This document shows, in pieces, positions 16,008 to 24,958 of a stretch of 64,000 nucleotides of DNA. The stretch is from assembly GCA_036379355.1 (NCBI GenBank), contig DASVGV010000081.1:1-64000 (forward strand), given 5' to 3'. The notes beneath the pieces are model-generated. The model saw only the letters and a list, made by a program, of their open reading frames with translations, was not told the origin of the DNA and searched no databases. How positions within the stretch are numbered: position 1 is the stretch's first letter; each line of letters starts with the position of its first letter. This stretch comes from CAJCIY01 sp036379355 (lineage in GTDB: Bacteria; Actinomycetota; Actinomycetes; Mycobacteriales; CAJCIY01). The position numbers and the translations under genes were made by a program.

Positions 16008-18187
16008 CGGTCGGCTCCGGTCTGCTTGGCGCGCGCTCGGTGGGCATGCAGCAGCGGCTCGGTGTACCCGGACGGCTGCGCGCGACCGTGCACGATCAGG
16101 TCACGGGCGGCCCGGAACGCCTCGCCGTCGTAGTCCGGGCCCAGGGGTGTGTACGCGGGGTCGCCGGCGTTCTGCCGGTCGACGAGGTCGGCGGCCTTGC
16201 GCAGGATCGCGTCGACACGCTCCTGGTCGACGACGCCGTGGTGCAGCCAGTTCGCGATGTGCTGCGAGGAGATGCGGCAGGTGGCGCGGTCCTCCATCAG
16301 GTTGACACCGTGGATGTCCGGCACCTTGGAACAGCCGACGCCCTGGTCGATCCAGCGCACGACGTACCCCAGGATGCCCTGCGCGTTGTTCTCGACCTCG
16401 GCGTCGATCTCCCCTGCGTCCCAGGGCCTGTCCAGGTCGACCGGGATCGTCAGCAACGTGTCCAGGTCGGCTCTCGGGCCGCCGGAGGCGATCTCGTGCT
16501 GCCGGCGGGCCACGTCGACGCGGTGGTAGTGCGTCGCGTGGAGGGTGGCGGCGGTCGGGGACGGGACCCACGCGCACGAGGCGCCCGCCGCGGGCTGCGC
16601 GCCCTTCTGCGCCAGCATGTCGTGCATCGCGTCCGGCGCCGCCCACATGCCCTTCCCGACCTGTGCCCGCCCCCGAAGTCCGCAGGCCAGGCCCACATCG
16701 ACGTTCCAGTCCTCGTACGCGCCGATCCAGGGCTGGGACCGCATCGCCGCCTTGCGGACCATCGGCCCGGCCTCCATCGAGGTGTGGATCTCGTCGCCGG
16801 TGCGGTCGAGGAAGCCGGTGTTGATGAACGCGACCCGCCCCGCGGCGGCCCGGATGCACTCGGCGAGGTTGACGGTCGTACGCCTCTCCTCGTCCATGAT
16901 GCCGATCTTGACCGTGTTCCGGGCCAGGCCGAGGACCTCCTCGACCACGGTGAAGGTCTCGTCGGCGAACGCCACCTCGGCGGGCCCGTGCATCTTGGGC
17001 TTGACCACGTAGACCGAACCGGCCGGCGAGTTGGCGTGCGATCCGCCGGGCCCGATGTCGACCAGCGCGCACGTGACCGTGACGAGCGCGTCCAGCAGGC
17101 CCTCCGGGATCTCCCGCCCGTCGGCGTCGAGCACCGCCGGCGTGGTCATCAGGTGACCGACGTTGCGTGCCAGCAGCAGGGCATGCGGTCGCAGCGCCAC
17201 GGGGGTGCCGCCGGGACCCGCGACCGTCCGCGGCGGGGTGAGCCGCCGGGTGAACGTGCGTCCCGCCTTGTCGACGGGGGCCGCGAGCTCGCCGGTCAGC
17301 AGCCCGAGCCACGTGCGGTAGCAGTCCACCTTGTCGGCGGCGTCGACCGCCGCGACCGAGTCCTCGAAGTCGACGATGGTGGTGACCGCCGCCTCCAGCA
17401 CGACGTCGCTGACCCCGGCATCGTCGGCGGCGCCGACGTCGGTTCTCGGGTCGATGACGATCTCGATCCCCAGTCCGTGGTGGGTGAGCAGCACGCTCGA
17501 CGGGGCACCGGCTTCGCCCAGATGCCCGGTGAAGACGGCCGGATCGGCGAGCTCCGCCAAGCCGCCGGAACGCTGCCCGACCTCGAGCCGCCCGTCACGC
17601 ACGCGGTACCCGGTGGCCGCCGCATGGGTCCCATGACGCAACGGCACGACGGCGTCGAGGAAGTCCCGCGTCCAGGCAACGACCTGGCCACCCCGCTCCG
17701 GGTCGTACGGTCCCGCCGGCGGCGGGCTGCCCAACGCGTCCGTGCCGTACAGCGCGTCGTACAGCGAGCCCCACCGGGCGTTGGCCGCGTTCAGCGCGTA
17801 CCGCGCGTTCGACGCCGGGACCACCAGCTGCGGCCCGGCAGTTACCGAGATCTCCGGGTCGACATCGGAGGTGTCGATCGCGAACGGCGGCCCGGGTTGT
17901 ACGAGATAGCCGATCTCAGCGAGGAACGCGCGGTACGCGGCGACGTCCTGCGGTTGCCCGCCGCGCGCGCGGTGCCAGTCGTCGATCAGCGTCTGCAGGC
18001 GTTCCCGCTCGGCCAGCAGCTCGCGGTTGGGTTCGGCCAGCCGGGACACGAGCAGCGCCAGTCCGGACCAGAAGGTGTCGGGGGCGACACCAGCCGCCGG
18101 AAGTGCTTCTGCCTCGACGAAGGCGGCGAGTCGCTCGTCGACGGCGAGACCGCTCCGGGAGACGCGCCGGGGGTCGGGGCTGCTCAC
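16004..18187 (-). CDS. glcB: Malate synthase G
   Basis: The 727-residue length is diagnostic of the G isoform, which is longer than malate synthase A (about 530). Conserved blocks include [19 protein letters not shown] near residue 265, the loop with [21 protein letters not shown] near 336, [23 protein letters not shown] near 465, and [20 protein letters not shown] near 510. A late [16 protein letters not shown] segment ([18 protein letters not shown]) completes the C-terminal active-site region. It condenses glyoxylate with acetyl-CoA to malate. The gene overlaps glcD upstream and glcG downstream by 4 bases each, so glycolate is oxidised and assimilated by one operon. Confidence 0.95.
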   Translation of the reverse strand: MSSPDPRRVSRSGLAVDERLAAFVEAEALPAAGVAPDTFWSGLALLVSRLAEPNRELLAERERLQTLIDDWHRARGGQPQDVAAYRAFLAEIGYLVQPGPPFAIDTSDVDPEISVTAGPQLVVPASNARYALNAANARWGSLYDALYGTDALGSPPPAGPYDPERGGQVVAWTRDFLDAVVPLRHGTHAAATGYRVRDGRLEVGQRSGGLAELADPAVFTGHLGEAGAPSSVLLTHHGLGIEIVIDPRTDVGAADDAGVSDVVLEAAVTTIVDFEDSVAAVDAADKVDCYRTWLGLLTGELAAPVDKAGRTFTRRLTPPRTVAGPGGTPVALRPHALLLARNVGHLMTTPAVLDADGREIPEGLLDALVTVTCALVDIGPGGSHANSPAGSVYVVKPKMHGPAEVAFADETFTVVEEVLGLARNTVKIGIMDEERRTTVNLAECIRAAAGRVAFINTGFLDRTGDEIHTSMEAGPMVRKAAMRSQPWIGAYEDWNVDVGLACGLRGRAQVGKGMWAAPDAMHDMLAQKGAQPAAGASCAWVPSPTAATLHATHYHRVDVARRQHEIASGGPRADLDTLLTIPVDLDRPWDAGEIDAEVENNAQGILGYVVRWIDQGVGCSKVPDIHGVNLMEDRATCRISSQHIANWLHHGVVDQERVDAILRKAADLVDRQNAGDPAYTPLGPDYDGEAFRAARDLIVHGRAQPSGYTEPLLHAHRARAKQTGADR

Positions 18188-19554
18188 GCGAAGATCACTC
18201 CAGGGTTGAGGATGCCGAGCGGGTCGAGTGCCTGCTTGATGCGCTGTGAGATCTCCAGCACGTCCGGACCGACCTGGCTCTCGAGCCAGGGCCGCTTGAG
18301 GCGTCCGACACCGTGTTCCCCGGTGATGGTCCCGTCGAGGCCGATGGCGAGTTCCATGATCTCGCCGAAGGCGCGTTCCGCCTGCAGCGTCTGGTCCGCC
18401 TGCATCGGGTCGAACACGATGAGCGGGTGGGTGTTGCCGTCGCCCGCATGGGCGACGAGCGCGATGGTCACGCCTCGGTCCGCCGCAATGCGTTCGATGC
18501 CCGTGACGAGCTCGGGGAGGCGGGGAAGCGGCACGCCGACGTCCTCGAGCAGGAGCCGTCCCCGTGCCTCGAGGGCGGTGATGGCGACGCGGCGGGCATG
18601 CAGGAACTGCTCGCCCTCGGCCTCGTCGGCCGTGGCGTGGATCTCGACCGCCCCGTTCTCGCGGCAGGCGTCCCGGATCGCGTCCAGGTCCGCGGGGTTA
18701 CCCGTGTCCGTGCGCGCCATCAGCATGGCCGCACAGGAACGGTCCAGCCCCATGTGCACGGCGTCCTCGACAGCGTTGACGGTGGTGCGGTCCATGTACT
18801 CGAGCATGGACGGGCGGGTACGCGCGGTGATGTCGAGCACCGCACGGACCGCGTCCTCGGTCGCCGCGAACCACGTCACGAGCGTGTGCGCCGCCGGGGC
18901 CGCGGGCAGCAGCCGGAGCGTCACCTCGGTGATCACCCCGAGGGTTCCCTCGCTCCCGACGAACAGCTTGGTCAGGGACAGGCCGGCCACGTCCTTGAGC
19001 CGCGGGCCGCCGAGCCGGACGGCTCGCCCGTCGGCGAGGACGACCTCCAGGCCGAGGACGTAGTCGGTGGTGACGCCGTACTTCACGCAGCACAGCCCGC
19101 CGGCGTTGGTCGCGATGTTGCCCCCGATGGAGCAGATCTCCGTCGACGACGGGTCCGGCGGGTACCACAGCCCCTCCGCGGCCGCTGCCCGCTTGACCTC
19201 CGCGTTGAGCAGGCCGGGTTGGGTGACAGCGACACGGGTCGCGCGGTCGACGACGATGCGGCGCATCCGCTCGGTCGAGATCACGATGCCGTCCGCTATC
19301 CCGGAGGAACCCCCGGAGAGGCTGGTGCCGGCGCCGCGGGGGACGACCGGGACGCGGTGCGCTCCGGCCCACCGCAGCGCCTCCTGCACGTGCTGCGTGC
19401 ACTCCGCGCGGACGACGGCGAGCGGGCGCTGGGCATTCGGGTCCTGGGCCCGGTCCCACCGGTAGGCGTCGAGGCCGTCCGGATCGGTGAGCACCACGCC
19501 AGCGGGGAGCGCGGCGGCCAGCGCCGCAACCGGAGCCGTCGCCTCGACCGTCAT
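18184..19554 (-). CDS. glcD: FAD-linked glycolate/lactate oxidase subunit (GlcD-like)
   Basis: The 456-residue flavoprotein has an FAD-binding PCMH domain with [18 protein letters not shown] near residue 70, [32 protein letters not shown] near 131-160 and [23 protein letters not shown] near 210, then a C-terminal oxidase domain ending [17 protein letters not shown]. This matches GlcD and D-lactate dehydrogenases of the same family. The role is oxidation of glycolate to glyoxylate, which GlcB then uses. GlcE and GlcF, the partner subunits in E. coli, are absent here, so it may act alone or use subunits encoded elsewhere. A GGAGG sits 10 bases before the ATG at 19554. Confidence 0.9.
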   Translation of the reverse strand: MTVEATAPVAALAAALPAGVVLTDPDGLDAYRWDRAQDPNAQRPLAVVRAECTQHVQEALRWAGAHRVPVVPRGAGTSLSGGSSGIADGIVISTERMRRIVVDRATRVAVTQPGLLNAEVKRAAAAEGLWYPPDPSSTEICSIGGNIATNAGGLCCVKYGVTTDYVLGLEVVLADGRAVRLGGPRLKDVAGLSLTKLFVGSEGTLGVITEVTLRLLPAAPAAHTLVTWFAATEDAVRAVLDITARTRPSMLEYMDRTTVNAVEDAVHMGLDRSCAAMLMARTDTGNPADLDAIRDACRENGAVEIHATADEAEGEQFLHARRVAITALEARGRLLLEDVGVPLPRLPELVTGIERIAADRGVTIALVAHAGDGNTHPLIVFDPMQADQTLQAERAFGEIMELAIGLDGTITGEHGVGRLKRPWLESQVGPDVLEISQRIKQALDPLGILNPGVIFA

Positions 19555-19647
19555 GCCATCCCTGCCTCCGACCCGGCGTACCCGAGCCGGTCACCGCAGT
19601 CTGCCATCGGTGCGGTTCGCCCGGATTCAGCCGGGTAGCGCGTTCCC

Positions 19648-21591
19648 ATGGGCCAGAACGTCGCGCAGAAGCTGATCGAGCCCCACCTGGTCTCCGGGGA
19701 GATGACGCCGGGCACCGAGATCGCGCTCGCGGTGGACCAGACCCTCACGCAGGACGCCACGGGCACCATGGTGATGCTCGAGCTCGAGGCGCTCGGCCTG
19801 GACCGGGTAAGGACCGAGCTGTCGGTCCAGTACGTCGACCACAACCTGCTGCAGACCGACAGCAAGAACCCTGACGACCACCTGTTCCTGCGCTCGGCCT
19901 GCCGGCGGTTCGGCCTGTGGTTCTCCAAGCCCGGCAACGGCGTCTCGCACCCGGTGCACATGCAGCGGTTCGGCGTGCCAGGCAAGACCATGATCGGCTC
20001 GGACAGCCACACCTGTGCCGGCGGCTCGCTCGGCATGCTGGCGATCGGGGTCGGCGGCCTCGAGGTGGCGATGGCGATGGCCGGGGACCCGCTCTACCTG
20101 CAGATGCCCGAGATCTGGGGTGTCGAGCTGACGGGCTCGCTGCCGCCGTGGGTGTCCGCCAAGGACGTGATCCTCGAGATGCTCCGTCGGCACGGTGTGA
20201 AGGGTGGCGTGAACCGGATCATCGAGTACCACGGCGAAGGCCTGGACCATCTGACCGCCATGGACCGGCACGTCATCGCGAACATGGGCGCCGAGCTGGG
20301 GGCGACCACCACGGTGTTCCCGTCCGACGACGCCGTCCGCACGTTCCTCGCCCGCGAGGGTCGCGAGGACGACTACTCCGAGCTGGTGGCCGACCCCGAC
20401 GCGACCTACGACGTCACCGACGCGATCGATCTCGGGGCGCTGGAGCCGCTCATCGCGAAGCCGTCCAGTCCCGGCAACGTGGTGCCCGTACGAGAGGTGG
20501 CCGGCGAGGACGTGTTCCAGGTGGTGGTGGGGTCGTCGGCGAACCCCGGCCTGCGCGACTTCGCGATGGTCGCCGAGATCGTGCGGGGCGCGCAGAGCAG
20601 CGACCAGGTCTCCTTCGACATCAACCCCACGTCGCGGCAGATTCTCGAAGACCTGTCGAAGGGGGGCTGGCTGTTCGACCTGATCTCCGCCGGTGCGCGG
20701 ATCCACCAGTCCGGCTGCATGGGCTGCATCGGCATGGGTCAGGCACCGGCGACCGGGCGCAACAGCCTGCGGACCATGCCGCGCAACTTCCCGGGCCGCT
20801 CGGGGTCGGACGACGACGCGGTATGGCTCTGCTCGCCCGAGACGGCGGCCGCCGCGGCCCTGACCGGGGTGATCACCGACCCTCGCGAGCTGCCCGATCG
20901 GCTCGGCATCGACTACCCGGATCTCGACCTGTCCGCGCCCACGCACGTCAACACCTCGATGCTCGTCGCCCCGCTGCCCCCGGAAGAGGCTGCGGGCGAG
21001 CAGCTGGTGAAGGGGCCCAACATCGCGTCGCTGCCGGACTTCGACGCGCTGCCCGACCGGCTCGAGGCGCCGGTGGAGCTGAAGGTCGGCGACAACATCT
21101 CCACCGACGAGATCCTCCCGGCCGGGGCTCGGGTGCTGCCGCTGCGCAGCAACATCCCGGCGATCTCGCAGTTCGTGTTCACCCAGGTCGACCGCGAGTA
21201 CGCCGGGCGGGTCGCCGACCAGGACGGGCCGCACGCCATCGTGGCCGGCGAGAACTACGGGCAGGGCTCGTCCCGCGAGCACGCGGCCATCGCCCCGCGC
21301 TACCTCGGCCTCCGCGTGGTGGTGGCGAAGTCGTTCGCCCGCATCCACTGGCAGAACCTCGCCAACTTCGGGATCCTCCCGCTCCGGTTCGACGACCCGG
21401 CGGACTACGACGCGCTGGAGCAGGGTGCCTCGCTCTGCCTCGGCGGGCTGCGCGAGGGGCTCGCGGTCGGCGAGCCGCTGCGCGCCACCGCGGACGGCCG
21501 CGACATCACGCTGCGGCACGACCTGTCCGCGCGGCAGGTCGAGATGGTGCTCGCCGGCGGCCGGATCCCGATGACCGCCGCCCGTACCTGA
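19648..21591 (+). CDS. acn: Aconitate hydratase, short (about 650-residue) type
   Basis: The 647-residue protein covers all four aconitase domains: GSDSHT at 117-122 with GGSLGMLAIGVGG, two clustered cysteines in SGCMGCIGMG (Cys357 and Cys360), and a swivel domain with GENYGQGSSREHAA at 533-546 and VAKSFARIHWQNLANFGILPL. The role is citrate-isocitrate isomerisation, or a closely related hydro-lyase reaction. The usual first Fe-S ligand motif GSCTNS is replaced by GSSANP at 295-300, so the cluster would have only two recognisable cysteine ligands. The gene is divergent from the glc operon. The upstream gap of 93 bases holds a TAGCGC near-consensus -10 just before the ATG. Confidence 0.85.
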   Translation: MGQNVAQKLIEPHLVSGEMTPGTEIALAVDQTLTQDATGTMVMLELEALGLDRVRTELSVQYVDHNLLQTDSKNPDDHLFLRSACRRFGLWFSKPGNGVSHPVHMQRFGVPGKTMIGSDSHTCAGGSLGMLAIGVGGLEVAMAMAGDPLYLQMPEIWGVELTGSLPPWVSAKDVILEMLRRHGVKGGVNRIIEYHGEGLDHLTAMDRHVIANMGAELGATTTVFPSDDAVRTFLAREGREDDYSELVADPDATYDVTDAIDLGALEPLIAKPSSPGNVVPVREVAGEDVFQVVVGSSANPGLRDFAMVAEIVRGAQSSDQVSFDINPTSRQILEDLSKGGWLFDLISAGARIHQSGCMGCIGMGQAPATGRNSLRTMPRNFPGRSGSDDDAVWLCSPETAAAAALTGVITDPRELPDRLGIDYPDLDLSAPTHVNTSMLVAPLPPEEAAGEQLVKGPNIASLPDFDALPDRLEAPVELKVGDNISTDEILPAGARVLPLRSNIPAISQFVFTQVDREYAGRVADQDGPHAIVAGENYGQGSSREHAAIAPRYLGLRVVVAKSFARIHWQNLANFGILPLRFDDPADYDALEQGASLCLGGLREGLAVGEPLRATADGRDITLRHDLSARQVEMVLAGGRIPMTAART

Positions 21592-21630
21592 CGCCGTCCG
21601 GACCGTCTCGTCCCGGGTGCGGCACACGGT

Positions 21631-21636
21631 CACAAT
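21631..21636 (+). promoter_or_regulatory. Candidate -10 box, leaderless ABC-kinase transcript
   Basis: CACAAT is followed by 6 bases (GGCGGC) and the GTG start at 21643, giving a leaderless layout. No ribosome binding site fits the gap. The promoter would drive the kinase and regulator genes separately from the transporter genes. Confidence 0.4.
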
Positions 21637-21642
21637 GGCGGC

Positions 21643-24105
21643 GTGAGCGTCGCCGCCGTCCCCACACCGAGAGACGGCGGCCGCGTGCCGTTGCTGTCGG
21701 TGCAGGGGCTGGACGCCCACTACGGGCCGCGGCAGGTGCTGGCGGGCGTCGACCTGGATGTGTACGCCGGCGAGATCGTCGCGCTCGCCGGGGAGAACGG
21801 GGCAGGCAAGTCGACGCTCGTGCGGTGCATTGCCGGCGACCTGGCGCCGGCGTCGGGAAGCATCCTTCTCGACGGTGAGCGAATCCGCTTGGGACGCACG
21901 GCGATCGCTCGCCGGGGAGTAGCGGTCGTCTGGCAGGACCTGGCGCTGTGCGAGAACCTCGATGTGGCGGCCAACCTGTTGCTCGGACGCGAGCGCCCGC
22001 GCCTGCTGCTGTCCGACGCACGGTTCCACGCGGCGGCCGCCGCGTTGCTGCAGTCGCTGGACATTCCGATCACGGACACGGCTCGGCCCGTCGCGGCCCT
22101 GTCGGGTGGGCAGCGCCAGCTCGTCGCGGTGGCACGGGCGATGCGGGACCGGCCACGACTGCTGATCCTCGACGAACCCACCGCGTCCTTGGGCGTCGTG
22201 GAGTCCAGACAGGTCGAACGGCTCATCCGCAGGCTGCGTTACGAGGGAACGACGATCGTGCTCGTCTCGCACGACATCGACCAGATGTTCCGCCTGTCCG
22301 ACCGCATCAGCGTGCTCCGGCACGGGCGGCTGGTCGCGGACGAGCAGACGGCCCTGCGGCATCCGGACGAGATCGTGGCCTTGATGTCGGGCCAGCCCGT
22401 CGACTCCTCCCCGCGCCGCCAGCTGGACCGGCTGCACAGCCTCGTCGGAGAGCTCACGTCGACGGCGCCGTCGTCCAGCCTGCCCGTGATCTTGTCGGCG
22501 CTCGGGACGGCGCTCGCCGCCGACAACCTGTGCATCCACCTGCTCGACGGCGACCGGTTGCGGCTGACCGCGGCGGTGGGCATGCCGGCGCAGCTGATGG
22601 CGGCCTGGCGGGACCTGCCGAGCGGCCTGGCCGGCGGGCCGGTAGGAGCGGCCGCGGAGCGTGACGCGACGGTCATCGACCACGACGTACGGTCCGCCCA
22701 GACGTGGGCCCCCTTCCGCGCCATCGCCGAGGATGCCGGGATCCGCAGCTCGTGGGCCGTACCGGTCACCGGAAGCGGGGGGCTCGTCGGGGTGATCACC
22801 GTGTTCCGGCGCAACCTGGGCACCCCGCACCGCGACGAGCTCGCGCTCGTGACCCTCTATGCCGGGTACGCCGCGAGCACGGCCGAACGCGACGGGCTGC
22901 TCGGTGAGGTCACCGCACGCAACCGGGTGCTGGAGACGATCCGCGTCGTGCTCGAGCAGCTGGCGGTGTCCGTGCCGCTGTCGGCCGGGCTCGATGTGGC
23001 GATCGACACCCTCCGCGGTGGGCTCGCCGCCGAGGAGGTCGCACTGATCTCCCGGTCGGGCGGTGACCCGCGGTGCCGCGGCTGGTCGGGCGCCAGCCCG
23101 GACGGCGTGCGACCCAGCCGTTCGGTGCTGGCCGCATGCCAGGCCGACGCGGCGCGGCCGTCGGCGGAAGCCGTTCGGGCGGTACGCACCCCGTCGCACC
23201 GGGCGCTGGTCGCGGACGTCCCGGCCCCGGGCGGGCCGCTCGCGCTGGTCGCGGTCTGGCCGCACGACCCCGTACCGGAGGGGGACGGGGCGCCGCCGGA
23301 CGCGCACGCCCTCCTCGAGGACGCCGCGCGTTCCCTGCAGCTCGCGCTCGAACGAGAGACGTCCGAACGTGCCCATCGCGAAGCGGCAGCGCTGCGCCGT
23401 TCCCAGGACCTTCAGCGCGACTTCCTCTCCCGCCTCAGTCACGAGCTGCGCACGCCGCTGACCGCGATCCATGGGTACGCGGACACGCTGTTGCAGTCGG
23501 ACGTCATCTGGGACCCCGAGTCGCAGCGGCGTTTCCTGGAGCGGATCACGGCCGAGTCGGCGCGGCTCGGCCGGCTGGTCGGCGATCTGCTGGACCTGTC
23601 CGCGATCGACTCCGACACCCTGCGCCTGCAACGAGACTGGTGCGACGTGGCCCTGGTCGTCGACGCCGCCCGGGCCTGCCTGCCCATGGGCAGCCTCGGC
23701 CGGGTCCACGTCCGGTGTGCCGAGCTGCCTGCAGTCTGGGCCGACCACGATCGCCTCGAGCAGGTGCTGGTGAACCTGATGGACAACGCGATCCGGCACA
23801 ACCCCGGCGGGACCACCGTCCGTGTCGCGGCGTCGGCGACAGATCGCGGAGCGGTCAGGATCACGGTGACGGACGATGGGGTGGGCCTGCCGGAAGGGAT
23901 CGACGGCCCCGACGGGGGACGACTGCGCGGCCCCACCTCCGGCGCGGGCCTCGGGCTCTCCATCTGCCGGGCGATCGTGGTCGCCCACGGCGGCAGCTTG
24001 CGTGCCCGACGGCGCGCGCACGGGACGTGCTGGGAGATCTGCCTGCCGGTCAACGGCCGCGCGGACGAGGCGAGTGCGGCGAACGGGACCGTCGACAGTG
24101 GCTGA
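21643..24105 (+). CDS. ABC transporter ATPase fused to GAF-sensor histidine kinase
   Basis: This 820-residue protein is an unusual fusion. Residues 16-250 are a complete sugar-type ABC ATPase: Walker A GENGAGKST (50-58), Q-loop Gln98, signature LSGGQ (153-157), Walker B with Glu178, switch His210. Residues about 280-415 look like a GAF domain, and about 430-570 like a second, diverged one. HisKA follows with His600 in LSHELRTPLTAIHGYADTL, then HATPase_c with N-box NLMDNAIRHN (711-720), DDGVGLP (744) and GAGLGLS (767). No signal peptide or membrane span is visible. The ABC part resembles the ATPase at 26173. It overlaps its response regulator gene by 8 bases. I infer a kinase that reads transporter state; no catalytic residue is missing. 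Confidence 0.9.
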   Translation: MSVAAVPTPRDGGRVPLLSVQGLDAHYGPRQVLAGVDLDVYAGEIVALAGENGAGKSTLVRCIAGDLAPASGSILLDGERIRLGRTAIARRGVAVVWQDLALCENLDVAANLLLGRERPRLLLSDARFHAAAAALLQSLDIPITDTARPVAALSGGQRQLVAVARAMRDRPRLLILDEPTASLGVVESRQVERLIRRLRYEGTTIVLVSHDIDQMFRLSDRISVLRHGRLVADEQTALRHPDEIVALMSGQPVDSSPRRQLDRLHSLVGELTSTAPSSSLPVILSALGTALAADNLCIHLLDGDRLRLTAAVGMPAQLMAAWRDLPSGLAGGPVGAAAERDATVIDHDVRSAQTWAPFRAIAEDAGIRSSWAVPVTGSGGLVGVITVFRRNLGTPHRDELALVTLYAGYAASTAERDGLLGEVTARNRVLETIRVVLEQLAVSVPLSAGLDVAIDTLRGGLAAEEVALISRSGGDPRCRGWSGASPDGVRPSRSVLAACQADAARPSAEAVRAVRTPSHRALVADVPAPGGPLALVAVWPHDPVPEGDGAPPDAHALLEDAARSLQLALERETSERAHREAAALRRSQDLQRDFLSRLSHELRTPLTAIHGYADTLLQSDVIWDPESQRRFLERITAESARLGRLVGDLLDLSAIDSDTLRLQRDWCDVALVVDAARACLPMGSLGRVHVRCAELPAVWADHDRLEQVLVNLMDNAIRHNPGGTTVRVAASATDRGAVRITVTDDGVGLPEGIDGPDGGRLRGPTSGAGLGLSICRAIVVAHGGSLRARRRAHGTCWEICLPVNGRADEASAANGTVDSG

Positions 24106-24793
24106 CCAGACGCGGGTCCTGCTGGTCGAGGACGACCCCAACATCGTCGACCTCATCCGTGCGAACCTCGCCGTCCGCGGCTTCGACACGGTGGTCTCGA
24201 CCGATGGTGTCCGGGCCCTCGCCCTGCTCGAGTCCGCGCGGCCGGACCTGGTGCTGCTCGACCTGATGCTCCCCGGCGTGGACGGGATGGAGCTGTGCCG
24301 TCAGATGCGGGAGCGCTCGTCGGTCGGGATCATCGTCGTGTCGGCGCGCCGGGCCGAGCACGACAAAGTCAGCGCCCTGCACGTCGGCGCCGACGACTAC
24401 ATGACCAAGCCGTTCAGCATCGAGGAGCTGCTCGCACGGATCGCGGCGACACTGCGTCGCAGCCGTCCGGTCACCTCACCCGAACCGCCCGCGTCCGTGG
24501 TCGTCGTCGGCGACGTCGAGATCGACCTGGCCCGGCGGCGGGTGCTGCGCGGCGGGCAGGACGTGCACCTCACGCCGACCGAGTTCGCGCTGCTGCGCGA
24601 GCTGGCGGTCGACCGGGGCAGCCTGCTCAGCCATGCCGACCTGCTTCGCCGTGTGTGGGGTGTCGGCTACCAGACCGAGACCGAGTACGTCCGCGTCTAC
24701 GTTCGGCGGCTGCGCGCCAAGCTCGAGGTCGACGGGGCGCCGCCGCTGATCATCACCCACCCGCGGGCGGGCTACCGCCTCGCGGCCGAATGA
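24098..24793 (+). CDS. OmpR/PhoB-family response regulator of the ABC-kinase
   Basis: The GTG at 24098 lies inside the last codons of the kinase gene (8-base overlap) and gives 231 residues. The receiver domain has Glu11/Asp12/Asp13 in LLVEDDPNIVD, the phosphoacceptor Asp55 in LVLLDLMLPGVDG, and the conserved Lys in DDYMTKPFSIEELL. The winged-helix output domain (about 130-231) has LTPTEFALLRELAVDRGSLLS and TEYVRVYVRRLRAKLE. The predicted role is to receive phosphate from His600 of the fused kinase and regulate the downstream sugar-binding protein promoter, where phased repeats occur at 24815-24864. Confidence 0.92.
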   Translation: MADQTRVLLVEDDPNIVDLIRANLAVRGFDTVVSTDGVRALALLESARPDLVLLDLMLPGVDGMELCRQMRERSSVGIIVVSARRAEHDKVSALHVGADDYMTKPFSIEELLARIAATLRRSRPVTSPEPPASVVVVGDVEIDLARRRVLRGGQDVHLTPTEFALLRELAVDRGSLLSHADLLRRVWGVGYQTETEYVRVYVRRLRAKLEVDGAPPLIITHPRAGYRLAAE

Positions 24794-24814
24794 GGCCGCG
24801 CGGACTCGTACCGC

Positions 24815-24864
24815 GTTTACGGATTGTTTCTCCCGGCGGCCCGATGTTTACGGGGCGTTCATGG
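24815..24864 (+). promoter_or_regulatory. Four phased half-sites: probable response-regulator operator
   Basis: Two tandem pairs lie in the 165-base gap before the binding-protein gene: GTTTACGG at 24815 with GTTTCTCC at 24826, and GTTTACGG at 24846 with GTTCATGG at 24857. The spacing is 11 bases within each pair and 31 bases between pairs, so all sites face the same side of the helix, as in PhoB/OmpR boxes. A TACGGT -10 candidate is at 24875-24880, and the last half-site touches the -35 position, which has no good hexamer. This is the layout of an activated promoter. Direct sequence observation; binding by the neighbouring regulator is inferred. Confidence 0.65.
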
Positions 24865-24874
24865 GCCGCGGTCG

Positions 24875-24880
24875 TACGGT
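24875..24880 (+). promoter_or_regulatory. Candidate -10 box of the sugar-binding protein gene
   Basis: TACGGT lies 11 bases after the last half-site of the operator, with no recognisable -35, as expected for an activator-dependent promoter. It would give a leader of about 70 bases ending in AGGAGG (24948-24953), 5 bases before the GTG at 24959. Confidence 0.35.
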
Positions 24881-24958
24881 CCGCGTGCAGCCCTGCTGCG
24901 CCGGCTCGACGGCGTTCGACCTCGGCCGGTCCGGACAGACCGTATCCAGGAGGAACCC

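Noticed and set aside
16040..19063. A 1007-codon plus-strand frame opposite glcB and glcD
   Set aside because: It is antisense to two strongly conserved enzymes and shows no recognisable domain.
19627..24189. A 1520-codon open frame on the minus strand
   Set aside because: It lies antisense to the aconitase and ABC-kinase genes, is rich in His/Arg/Gln/Asp repeats and has no family motif. Long false frames are expected at this GC content.
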